Shown here in pieces: positions 45,182 to 51,642 of a stretch of 51,642 bases of DNA. How positions within the stretch are numbered: the first letter of the stretch is position 1; each line of letters begins with the position of its first letter. Where the stretch lies: NCBI GenBank assembly GCA_026400935.1, contig JAPLNX010000167.1, positions 1-51,642 on the forward strand, read 5' to 3'. Under the pieces are notes generated by a model that was not told the DNA's origin, made no database searches, and worked only from the letters and a program-made list of their open reading frames with translations. Source of the DNA: Planctomycetia bacterium (lineage in GTDB: Bacteria > Planctomycetota > Planctomycetia > Planctomycetales > Planctomycetaceae). The translations under genes and the position numbers were made by a program.

Positions 45182-46789
45182 TCAAGGAGTGCCTGTCACA
45201 TCAAACGGGCGGGGACGAAAGCTAAATGCTTCTGCTGGAACCGCGACGCCGAAGCTGCGGAATTGTTGCGCGCGAGTGATCACCGCTGCCCCTTCCATCA
45301 AGTTTAAACCGATCTGCACCACGCCGCGGTTTTCAACAGGTTCGAGGAACGAGCCACGAACCCAATCGTTGAAGGCCCCCATCGCCGGACCACACCATAC
45401 TTGAAAGTCGATCGCTCGTCCCGGTGCTCCTTCAATTGCCCAACGACTTGCCTTACCCAAATACCAACGAAACGCCAACGCCATGCGATGATGCGGGTCT
45501 CGATCCGCTCGTTCCGCTTCACGCGGTTCGCGACCGTGCCAGAATTCGCGAGTCTCTTTCCAGACGGCGTCAAACGGCTGACGAAACATCTGCGTTTCGA
45601 TTTCTTTCTGCACGGTTGCGGGGACCGCGTCCCACGAATCGTAGTCGCGATAAACGTCGAACAGCCGAGCACCTCTCGATGCGAACAACGTCCCTCGTTT
45701 GAGGACTTGCACGCGGACGCCCATTTCAAACATGTCAGCCGCCGGAGCCATCGTCACGTCTGCGAGTCCTGCTCCCGCCAACATGCGTCGCGCTTCCAGC
45801 GAAATTCCGGCTTCGTTGGCGGACTGATTCACAGAACCGGTGAGCACATACGCCGCACCGAGTGCAAATGCCGATGCGACCGCTGACGGAGTTCCCAATC
45901 CTCCGGCCGCTCCGATTCGTACCGGATTTGTGTAACGCAGTTCTCGCACGATGTCGTCACGCAATCGCATCAACGATGAGAGCAACGCGCCCAAAGGACG
46001 ATTGTCGGTATGGCCTCCGGAGTCAGCTTCCGCCGTGATGTCTTCTGCCACCGGTAGTTGGGCGGCTAATTGTGCTTCGGCTTCCGTGACTCGTCCTGCT
46101 TGGACCAGTGATCGCAACATTTCAGACGGAGGCGGACGCAAGAATGCAGCGGCAACTTCTGGTCGAGAAACTTTGGCGAAAATCTTGTTCGGGCGTTGAA
46201 TGCGACCTTGAGCGTCGCGAGTCAGCCCTTGGCACGCGTAACGCACAACACTTGATTCGAGCTTCATAAACGCGGAAGTCGAAACACGTTGGACTCCTTC
46301 GGCCAAGAAGAGATCAACCGTTTGATCTTCGAGTCGCGGTTCGCTGGGAGTGTGAATCAAATTCGCGCCCCAAGCGGCATTGGTTCCGCGCAACCCCGCT
46401 TTGACTTTGGTCACCAACTGTTGAATGCGATTGAGTGACAGGCCAGCACATCCGAGGAATCCCAGCATCCCACACTGGCCGACCGCTTGGACCATTTCCG
46501 GAGTGGCGATCCCATTTGCCATTTCTCCGGCGACGTACGGGAACCGCACCCCGTGCGTTTCGGCGAATGAGCGGTCGCCCAGCCATTCGGGATACAACGG
46601 CGGCAAAACACCCAATAGCGACAAGTCATTCGACAGACTTGGCTGTGATCCTGTCTGATCGCCAAACAAGACTCCGACATGCCGACTCTGACGATTTTGG
46701 ACAACATAGGCCGTGTCACGAATTCGTTCGACAGCGACGACAACTTCGACAGGGGTCACATGCGGGCGATCTTGGGCTGGTTGAGTCAT
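45182..46789 (-). CDS. pfaD: PfaD-like FMN enoyl reductase
   Basis: A 535-residue protein from ATG 46789 with AAGG 5 nt upstream. It belongs to the PfaD branch of the nitronate monooxygenase/2-nitropropane dioxygenase TIM-barrel family: FPYVAGEMANGIATPEMVQA near residue 85, GFLGCAGLSLNRIQQLV near 110, DITAEADSGGHTDNRPLGAL near 250, and the phosphate-binding IGAAGGLGTPSAVASAFALG near 295 with VLTGSVNQSANEAGIS. The C-terminal RWYLGKASRWAIEGAPGRAI and the closing MEGAAVITRAQQFRSFGV are characteristic of PfaD rather than FabK. It acts in trans on enoyl-ACP intermediates of the megasynthases. It is the first gene of the cluster and divergent from rnr. Confidence 0.95.
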   Translation of the reverse strand: MTQPAQDRPHVTPVEVVVAVERIRDTAYVVQNRQSRHVGVLFGDQTGSQPSLSNDLSLLGVLPPLYPEWLGDRSFAETHGVRFPYVAGEMANGIATPEMVQAVGQCGMLGFLGCAGLSLNRIQQLVTKVKAGLRGTNAAWGANLIHTPSEPRLEDQTVDLFLAEGVQRVSTSAFMKLESSVVRYACQGLTRDAQGRIQRPNKIFAKVSRPEVAAAFLRPPPSEMLRSLVQAGRVTEAEAQLAAQLPVAEDITAEADSGGHTDNRPLGALLSSLMRLRDDIVRELRYTNPVRIGAAGGLGTPSAVASAFALGAAYVLTGSVNQSANEAGISLEARRMLAGAGLADVTMAPAADMFEMGVRVQVLKRGTLFASRGARLFDVYRDYDSWDAVPATVQKEIETQMFRQPFDAVWKETREFWHGREPREAERADRDPHHRMALAFRWYLGKASRWAIEGAPGRAIDFQVWCGPAMGAFNDWVRGSFLEPVENRGVVQIGLNLMEGAAVITRAQQFRSFGVAVPAEAFSFRPRPFDVTGTP

Positions 46790-47029
46790 GGTTGCCTTGG
46801 GGGCGATCTTGTCGTTGTTAGTTGATCACGCTTATCGAACGGGGCGTTGTAAACGGTCTTCAGACCGAGCCAAACGGCGTTGTTGCCGGTCTCACGACCG
46901 AGTCAAACTTTGGTCACAGGTATCGAGCGGGTTGAGTACGATACCCAAGTCGCTGTCAAACCGTAATCCGCAGCGTTAACAAGAGCACGGCTGGCGAATG
47001 TGTCAATTTGCGAAAAACGTACTTCATAT
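46790..47029. promoter_or_regulatory. Divergent pfaD/rnr upstream region
   Basis: The gap between two divergent start codons (46789 and 47176) must hold both promoters. Two imperfect direct repeats of the form CGGTCTNNNGACCGAG occur at about 46850-46865 and 46888-46905, each itself palindromic (GGTCTTCAGACC), and could be operators. I cannot fix -10/-35 boxes. This is inference from layout. Confidence 0.35.
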
Positions 47030-47087
47030 CAGACAGATGCGCCAGCGAGGGTTTTTCCGGAAAAACCCTCACCAGCGCTTCTGTCTG
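47030..47087. promoter_or_regulatory. Long hairpin with perfect 24-bp palindromic core
   Basis: The core at 47047-47070 is perfectly self-complementary (GAGGGTTTTTCC followed by its exact complement). Outer arms CAGACAGATGCGC (47030-47042) and GCGCTTCTGTCTG (47075-47087) pair with one mismatch, so the whole can fold as one stem of about 25 pairs per arm interrupted by a few bases. It lies upstream of rnr, possibly in its transcript leader. It may be a dispersed repeat or a dimeric regulator site. Confidence 0.6.
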
Positions 47088-47175
47088 GGATTTCGGTCGA
47101 AATATCGGACCAACGAACTTGCCAGCCGTGCTTATTAGAGTCAGCTAAATGTCCGCCGTCGTCGAGGTATCGAGC

Positions 47176-49755
47176 ATGAGTGACCAAGCCAACGAATTCT
47201 TTCGGGAACTCATCAACGATTATGTTCGTTCGCGTCCAAACGCAAAAAAACACGATCCGAAGCGCGTTGCTAAGCGTCTCGGCGTTAAAAAACGGGAGTT
47301 TGAAGGGTTCCTCAACGCATGGATGAGCGTCTTCGGAACACTCTCTCCCGTGAAGAACGAAAGCTCAAAACGCCGCGAAGAGGTGCCTACGGAGAGCGAT
47401 CGACCTCGCGGCGACCGTTCTCACAGCGATCGACGCGATGCGACACCGCCGGATTCATCGACTGGCGCGAATCGGCTTTCCGGATTCATCAAAAAGGTTG
47501 GGATGCGCGGAGGGGTGTTTATCCCACATGGTGGCGGTAGCCCAGAAGTACGAGCGGCTGGTGGACCGGTTGAAGTTCAAATCGCACCCGAGGACATGAA
47601 AGACGCTCAGGCTGGCGACGAGGTCGTAATCAAGCTGTCGTCCCGTCGCAGCGACGAAAAAAAGTTGTACGGTCGAGTCATTGAGGTCTTGCAGCGCGCG
47701 ACAAATTCATTCGTCGGGACGTATGACGAATTCGAGGATCAAGGTTACGTGAAAATCGACGGTCGCAACTTCACTGATCCGATCTGGGTCGGCGATCCCG
47801 GTGCGAAGGGAGCGGCTCCCGGCGACAAAGTTGTGATCGAGATGTTGCGATTTCCAACGCACGCTCAAGGTGGTGAAGGTGTGCTGACACAGGTCCTCGG
47901 CGCGAAAGGAGAGCCGGGTGTCGATCTACAAACGATCCTGCACGAATACGGGCTTCCCGATGAGTTCCCGATCGAAGTCCTGCACGATGCGACGAAGCAA
48001 GCCGAACGCTTTGATGAGTCTGATCTGCGCGGTCGGCTCGATCTGACGCAAGAGACAATCGTCACGATCGATCCGCACGACGCTCGCGATTTCGATGATG
48101 CGATCTCGCTCTCAAAGAATGAAGCGGGGCATTGGGTGCTCGGAGTTCACATCGCTGACGTGTCCCACTTTGTTCAATCGGGAAGCCAATTGGATCGCGA
48201 AGCGAAACGTCGCGGCACGAGCGTCTATTTGCCGACTCGCGTGTTGCCGATGCTTCCGGAAGTGATTTCGAATGGACTCGCGAGTCTGCAACAAGGCCGC
48301 GTCCGCTATACGAACACCGCGTTCATTGAATTCACACCCGACGGCATTCCAGTTCACACCGAGTTTGCAAAATCTGCGATCAAAGTCGTTCAGCGATTCG
48401 CGTACGAAGAAGTCATGCCCATCGTTGAAAGCGTTGGAAACAATGACACAAACCCCACCGAGCTTGCCTCGGTGGAAACGGGCCTCTGCACTACGACCGC
48501 GGAGCATCTCGTAGTGCAAAAGCCCAAAAACCACAGAGGCAAACTCGGTGGGGGCGGTGACGTTCTCAATCGCGCAGCGCCTGACGCTCGCCTGAAAAAA
48601 GTGACCGTGAAAGTCCGCAAGCTCCTTTGCGACATGCACGAACTCGCCATGACGCTGCGTCGCCGACGCTTTGAACACGGATCGCTCGATCTGAATATCC
48701 CCGAAGTCAAACTCGACTTCGACAAAGATGGCCGCGTCATCGGCGCTCATGAAGCCAATCATGACGAGAGCCATCAGATGATCGAGGAGTTCATGCTCGC
48801 CGCGAACATTGCGGTCGCCACCAAGTTGAACGACATGGAAACCCCGTTCCTGCGTCGAGTTCATGCCGAGCCGGACTCGCTCAAGCTGCAAAGCTTCGCG
48901 AAGTTCATCACGACATTGGGCTTTGAACTCGACGTCCAACAAGCGCCACAAAAAGGAAAAGCGAAGTCAAAAGACAGGTCTCCGCGAACCCGTTCGAGAC
49001 CGTCTGCTTACGACAGCCCGGTGATCATCTCGAAAGCCGCTTTGCAGACGTTGCTCAAACAAGTCCGTGGCACTCCCGCCGAACGAGCGATCAATTTCGC
49101 GTTGCTGCGCAGCATGAAGCAAGCGTCGTATTCCGGAGTTCCGATCGGCCATTACGCGCTGTCGGTCAGCGAGTATTGCCACTTCACGAGTCCGATTCGT
49201 CGTTATCCCGATCTCACAATTCATCGATTGTTTGATGAATTCACCGCCAAAGGATCAGCTCGCGGCATGGGCGAAGCGGAACTCGAAATCCTCGGCACGC
49301 ACTGCTCGGACACCGAACGCCGAGCGGCTCAAGCCGAACGCGAGCTGACAAAGCTCAAACTGCTCGCGTTCATGGCGGGCAAAGTGGGTGAGGAATTCGA
49401 TGCGATCGTCACCGGTGTCGAACGCTTCGGGATGTTCTGCCAAGGACTCGAGATGCCGGTCGACGGCTTCGTTCACGTCAGCGCGATCTCGGAAAACGAT
49501 TACTTCAACTACGACCCCGACAGCCTCAGCCTCGTCGGCCGTTCCAGCGGCAGACAATTCCGCCTCGGCGATCGAGTCCGCGTCCAAATCGCACACGTAA
49601 ACGAACAACGCCGCGAGTTAGACTTCCGAGTAATCCTCGACAAGCCACCGGCCCGCCGCCCTCGCGGACCACAAGAGGCCGCTCCGGAACAACGGCAACG
49701 AACCTCAAGACGACCCAAGAGCCAGAACTCGCCACGAAAGCCCAAGCGTCGATGA
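47176..49755 (+). CDS. rnr: Ribonuclease R (RNB family), with an in-frame palindrome insert
   Basis: A 859-residue 3'-5' exoribonuclease. ATG 47176 is preferred (GAGGT 9 nt upstream) over ATG 47149. An N-terminal winged-helix-like segment (DPKRVAKRLGVKKREFEGFL) is followed by cold-shock-type beta domains. The RNB catalytic domain starts near residue 285 with TIDPHDARDFDDAISL (metal-binding Asp cluster near 300). It includes YLPTRVLPMLPEVISNGL and HFTSPIRRYPDLTIHRLFDE near 675. An S1 domain follows (FDAIVTGVERFGMFC near 740), then a very basic tail rich in Arg, Lys and Pro. Residues about 426-459 (NPTELASVETGLCTTTAEHL onward) are encoded by the palindromic element at 48453-48554. They interrupt the loop between YEEVMPIVE and VRKLLCDMHELAMTLRRRR, which is variable in the family, so the enzyme is probably still active. 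Confidence 0.93.
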   Translation: MSDQANEFFRELINDYVRSRPNAKKHDPKRVAKRLGVKKREFEGFLNAWMSVFGTLSPVKNESSKRREEVPTESDRPRGDRSHSDRRDATPPDSSTGANRLSGFIKKVGMRGGVFIPHGGGSPEVRAAGGPVEVQIAPEDMKDAQAGDEVVIKLSSRRSDEKKLYGRVIEVLQRATNSFVGTYDEFEDQGYVKIDGRNFTDPIWVGDPGAKGAAPGDKVVIEMLRFPTHAQGGEGVLTQVLGAKGEPGVDLQTILHEYGLPDEFPIEVLHDATKQAERFDESDLRGRLDLTQETIVTIDPHDARDFDDAISLSKNEAGHWVLGVHIADVSHFVQSGSQLDREAKRRGTSVYLPTRVLPMLPEVISNGLASLQQGRVRYTNTAFIEFTPDGIPVHTEFAKSAIKVVQRFAYEEVMPIVESVGNNDTNPTELASVETGLCTTTAEHLVVQKPKNHRGKLGGGGDVLNRAAPDARLKKVTVKVRKLLCDMHELAMTLRRRRFEHGSLDLNIPEVKLDFDKDGRVIGAHEANHDESHQMIEEFMLAANIAVATKLNDMETPFLRRVHAEPDSLKLQSFAKFITTLGFELDVQQAPQKGKAKSKDRSPRTRSRPSAYDSPVIISKAALQTLLKQVRGTPAERAINFALLRSMKQASYSGVPIGHYALSVSEYCHFTSPIRRYPDLTIHRLFDEFTAKGSARGMGEAELEILGTHCSDTERRAAQAERELTKLKLLAFMAGKVGEEFDAIVTGVERFGMFCQGLEMPVDGFVHVSAISENDYFNYDPDSLSLVGRSSGRQFRLGDRVRVQIAHVNEQRRELDFRVILDKPPARRPRGPQEAAPEQRQRTSRRPKSQNSPRKPKRR
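48453..48554. repeat. Palindromic element inserted in frame within rnr
   Basis: A 102-bp palindrome: CCCCACCGAGCTTGCCTCGG at the left, inner stem TGCACTACGA / TCGTAGTGCA, and CAGAGGCAAACTCGGTGGGG at the right. It matches the intergenic element at 8488-8600 in order and most positions. Its length is exactly 34 codons, and the frame contains no stop. Confidence 0.85.
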
Positions 49756-49819
49756 GATGGGGAGTCCTATCAATGTGGCCAAAGAGACGACTTCGCGTTT
49801 GGCCCAGGTTCACGGTCGA

Positions 49820-49963
49820 GTAGGGTGGGACAAGCGGCGCATCGCCGCGCCGGCCCACCATTCATCATCAATCAGTCCACTTGGTGGGCCGGCGCTCGAT
49901 GGGAGCTTGTCCCGCCCTACCAAGACATCACTCGCCCCATTCGGGGTGTCCCAGCCGGGAGTC
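49820..49963. repeat. REP-like palindrome with RAYT 3' tail, copy A
   Basis: The palindrome GTAGGGTGGGACAAGC ... GCTTGTCCCGCCCTAC (49820-49920) has inner arms CGCCGGCCCACCA / TGGTGGGCCGGCG. It is followed at 49921-49963 by about 43 bases nearly identical to the 3' end of the transposase gene (50570-50614). No transposase remains at this copy. Confidence 0.85.
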
Positions 49964-50010
49964 CGCTTTGATTTGCTGGTTAGGGTTTGGCCGTTCAAGG
50001 AACAATTTTT

Positions 50011-50289
50011 TCAATTGAGCGTCAATAATTTTGACAGTCGCTGAGCCTTGGTGGAAAGCTCCGCGATTTTGTTCGAGTTAGGAAGCGGATCATATTGATC
50101 CGCGAGGTGCCAACTCAGTGAATAAGCCGCGAGCCCAAGTCCGTTCGCATTTGGATCGCGCTCGATATTGCTAATGAATACCTTCACCAAATTAGTAGCG
50201 ATCTCGTTTTTGGTATTGACGCCTAAACCAACAAGTTCTGTGAGAACTAGATGGGCATCTTCCAGCAGTCTAGAAATTTCTGGTGTCAC
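50011..50289 (-). CDS. Small hypothetical protein
   Basis: A 92-residue frame with GTG start at 50289 and no clear ribosome site. Composition is protein-like and lower in GC than its surroundings: LLEDAHLVLTELVGLGVNTK, then LGLAAYSLSWHLADQYDPLP. The predicted fold is all-helical. I do not recognise a family. It lies between two REP copies, so it could be a passenger or part of an older locus. Codon use and helical periodicity suggest it is real, but there is no other support. The 50290-50431 stretch before the next repeat holds nothing I can identify. Confidence 0.5.
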   Translation of the reverse strand: MTPEISRLLEDAHLVLTELVGLGVNTKNEIATNLVKVFISNIERDPNANGLGLAAYSLSWHLADQYDPLPNSNKIAELSTKAQRLSKLLTLN

Positions 50290-50431
50290 GCTTACTTTGC
50301 CGAATAGTTATGTGCCGCACGTGGCCTTTCGCGGTTGCGATTTGGGACGCGGCGATGGAAACGGGCGGCAAACTATCGTGGTGAAAATCAATTGCCAAGA
50401 TGTTTTGTTCGCATGATCGAACTCAAGCCGA

Positions 50432-50569
50432 GTAGGGTGGGACAAGCGGCGCATCGCCGCGCCGGCCCACCATTCATCATCAATCAGTCCACTTGGTGGG
50501 CCGGCGCCATTCATCATCAATCAGTCCACTTGGTGGGCCGGCGCTCGATGCGAGCTTGTCCCACCCTAC
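50432..50569. repeat. REP-like palindrome, copy B, with internal 37-bp duplication
   Basis: The same palindrome as copy A, starting GTAGGGTGGGACAAGC at 50432 and ending GCTTGTCCCACCCTAC at 50569, immediately downstream of the transposase stop. Its centre and right arm (CATTCATCATCAATCAG through GGCGC, about 37 bp) occur twice in tandem, at about 50471-50507 and 50508-50544. Confidence 0.88.
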
Positions 50570-50576
50570 CAAGACA

Positions 50577-51131
50577 TTACTCGCCCCATTCGGGGGTGTC
50601 CCAGCCGGGAGTTGGGTCAGTGCCGCCCCAATCGATTTCGTACTCCCCTTCGCGGACCATGCGATGAAACGACGACCATTCCCAATCACGAACTCGCGCG
50701 GCTAACTTATGTTTGCGTGGGTTCCAATGGGTGTAATCAACGCATCGCTTCAGGTCGTCCGCATCGCGAACCGTGTGCTCCCAATATCGCTTTTGCCAGA
50801 TGCCTCGCTGGCGATGCTTCTCGCGAGATTCCGATTGCGGCAATTCGGTTCCACCAGCCTCCAACCAGCGTTCGGTAAACTCTTCTTTGATTCGCATCCA
50901 ACGCAACGGGTATCGGTCGTCACCGGGCGGTAGAGCCCAAACGGTATGCCAATGATCGGGCAACAGGACGATCGCATCGATTTCAAATGGATGGTCGCCC
51001 TGTACCTTTTGAATGGCCTCACGCAGACAGCGACGCCCGATGTCCGTCGTGAGAATTGGGCGGCGCTGATATGTCACACAAGTAAAGAAATAAGTCCCGC
51101 CCGGCACAAAATTCCGTCGGTAGTTCGGCAT
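50577..51131 (-). CDS. REP-associated tyrosine transposase (RAYT, Y1/HUH family)
   Basis: A 184-residue protein from ATG 51131. It has all RAYT landmarks: start YRRNFVPGGTYFFTCVTYQR, the HUH metal motif LLPDHWHTVWALPPGDD (His-Trp-His near residue 60), LRWMRIKEEFTERW, GIWQKRYWEHTVRDADDLKR, the catalytic-Tyr helix VDYTHWNPRKHKL near 135 and the closing DWEWSSFHRMVREGEYEIDW. RAYTs are domesticated relatives of IS200/IS605 transposases that nick REP palindromes and spread them. The gene is bracketed by its presumed substrates (50432-50569 and 51145-51232). No residue is obviously missing, so it may be active. Confidence 0.92.
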   Translation of the reverse strand: MPNYRRNFVPGGTYFFTCVTYQRRPILTTDIGRRCLREAIQKVQGDHPFEIDAIVLLPDHWHTVWALPPGDDRYPLRWMRIKEEFTERWLEAGGTELPQSESREKHRQRGIWQKRYWEHTVRDADDLKRCVDYTHWNPRKHKLAARVRDWEWSSFHRMVREGEYEIDWGGTDPTPGWDTPEWGE

Positions 51132-51144
51132 GTTGTGACTCGTA

Positions 51145-51232
51145 GGCCCACCAAATTAGTTGTTGACCACGACTTCGAGAATTCTCCGGGTGTTGGTGGG
51201 CCGGCGCTCGATGCGAGCTTGTCCCACCCTAC
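51145..51232. repeat. REP-like palindrome, copy C, upstream of the RAYT gene
   Basis: The right half (TTGGTGGGCCGGCGCTCGAT then GCGAGCTTGTCCCACCCTAC, 51193-51232) matches copies A and B. A degenerate left arm GGCCCACCAA lies at 51145. It completes the bracketing of the transposase gene. Confidence 0.75.
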
Positions 51233-51286
51233 AGGATTCAAGGAAGTATGTTGAATAACGCTTCGGCACCAACAAAACGGCCGTGA

Positions 51287-51502
51287 TCAATTCGCGGCCA
51301 GCGCGCGTTGAATTGTGTTGCGGCTACGGGAGCGGACGGCTTCGAAGGCTTGGACGGCGGCCCAGCCGTCGCTCGATTGGAAGGCGGCGACGAGTTTGTC
51401 GTCAGGGACTTCCGATCTGTTGATTGTACGTAAGTTTTCCAGCAATTCATGATCGCGGCACGCGGTTTGCGCCAGAGATATTTTCAGATGTTCATCTGCC
51501 AA
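51287..51502 (-). pseudogene. Unidentified gene fragment next to an IS end
   Basis: The frame gives LKISLAQTACRDHELLENLR and, at the end, WAAVQAFEAVRSRSRNTIQR before a stop at 51287. The only candidate start is TTG 51502 without a ribosome site, and the frame stays open upstream to 51541, inside the IS element. It is best explained as the 3' part of a gene interrupted by the insertion, or as a small gene of about 71 residues. Helical, family not recognised. Confidence 0.45.
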
Positions 51503-51521
51503 TATTTCTGGGATCGACAGG

Positions 51522-51642
51522 ATGTCCGACGCTGTGGATCACGGATCGATTTCTGCTGAACTCGAAGGGATTGACTTGGGCGATAAACGTCTCAACAAGC
51601 GATGCAAGCGGTTGATCGAGGCCCTTGCGGTGGATCCGCAAC
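51522..51642 (+). CDS. Tn5/IS4-like transposase, N-terminal part (runs off the edge)
   Basis: The first 40 codons, from ATG 51522: MSDAVDHGSISAELEGIDLG, then DKRLNKRCKRLIEALAVDPQ. The 'E-x-x-x-x-D-L-G-D-x-R-L-x-x-R' pattern is the N-terminal DNA-binding domain of Tn5-type IS4-family transposases (Tnp_DNA_bind). The left terminal inverted repeat should lie at about 51480-51521, but I cannot delimit it without the other end. The catalytic domain is outside the window. Confidence 0.8.
   Translation, partial: MSDAVDHGSISAELEGIDLGDKRLNKRCKRLIEALAVDPQ

Larger units (their letters stand above)
28654..46789 (-). other. PUFA-synthase-like (secondary lipid) gene cluster
   Basis: Five consecutive minus-strand genes: enoyl reductase, KS-AT-4xACP-KR-DH, KS-CLF-AT-DH-DH, free acyltransferase and histidine kinase. 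This domain inventory (KS, CLF, AT, tandem DSIKR carrier domains, KR, FabA-like dehydratases, separate FMN enoyl reductase) is the hallmark of the Pfa family of iterative type I synthases that make polyunsaturated or related secondary lipids without oxygen-dependent desaturases. No phosphopantetheinyl transferase (pfaE) is within the window. The promoter should be in 46790-47175, opposite rnr. The identity of the product cannot be derived here. Confidence 0.85.

Noticed and set aside
50577-51131. Reading the RAYT as a full IS200/IS605 insertion sequence
   Set aside because: Sequence features (HWH motif, C-terminal DWxWSSFHR) are those of REP-associated enzymes, and no tnpB/IscB partner or IS ends are present.

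Overview
The window looks like a chromosomal segment of a planctomycete (order Planctomycetales in the broad sense). The markers are a prepilin-like DUF1559 protein, a Tat-exported DUF1501 protein, a membrane Ser/Thr kinase with an extracytoplasmic DUF1080-type domain, a spermidine-synthase/permease fusion, moderately high GC, and intergenic spaces filled with many different palindromic repeats. No species can be assigned from sequence alone.

Layout. 1-8.4 kb holds housekeeping and accessory enzymes: a triple RidA-fold protein (cut by the window edge), two alpha/beta hydrolases, an FG-GAP secreted protein, a FabI-type enoyl-ACP reductase, a YqgE/AlgH protein and an aldose-1-epimerase-like protein. 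8.4-14.1 kb has a secreted HEAT/TPR protein, a large palindrome next to an orphan Phd-like antitoxin, a DUF1559 protein coupled to a PepSY-like lipoprotein, and a decayed C-terminal fragment of rarA. 14.1-28.7 kb has DUF1501, an MFS transporter, a DUF167 protein, an M28 peptidase, a 7Fe ferredoxin with a clear terminator, the spermidine-synthase fusion, the kinase, a thioredoxin-fold lipoprotein, an SDR, an MBL-fold hydrolase and a type I phosphodiesterase.

The centrepiece is 28.65-46.79 kb on the minus strand: a PUFA-synthase-like (Pfa, 'secondary lipid') cluster. In transcription order it is a PfaD-type enoyl reductase, a PfaA-type megasynthase (KS-AT-4xACP-KR-DH), a PfaC-type megasynthase (KS-CLF-AT-double FabA-like DH), a stand-alone PfaB-like acyltransferase, and a sensor histidine kinase without a neighbouring response regulator. 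PfaA and PfaC overlap by ATGA. No phosphopantetheinyl transferase is present, so ACP activation must be supplied from elsewhere. The product cannot be read from sequence.

From 47.2 kb the divergent rnr gene (RNase R) carries, in frame, a 102-bp copy of a palindromic element whose sister copy is intergenic at 8.5 kb. This resembles protein-invading palindromes known from Rickettsia. The right edge is mobile DNA: REP-like palindromes around a RAYT (REP-associated tyrosine transposase), a small hypothetical gene, a gene fragment, and the first 40 codons of a Tn5/IS4-like transposase running off the end.

No tRNA, rRNA or CRISPR array was recognised. Boundaries of repeats and domains are read by eye and are approximate.
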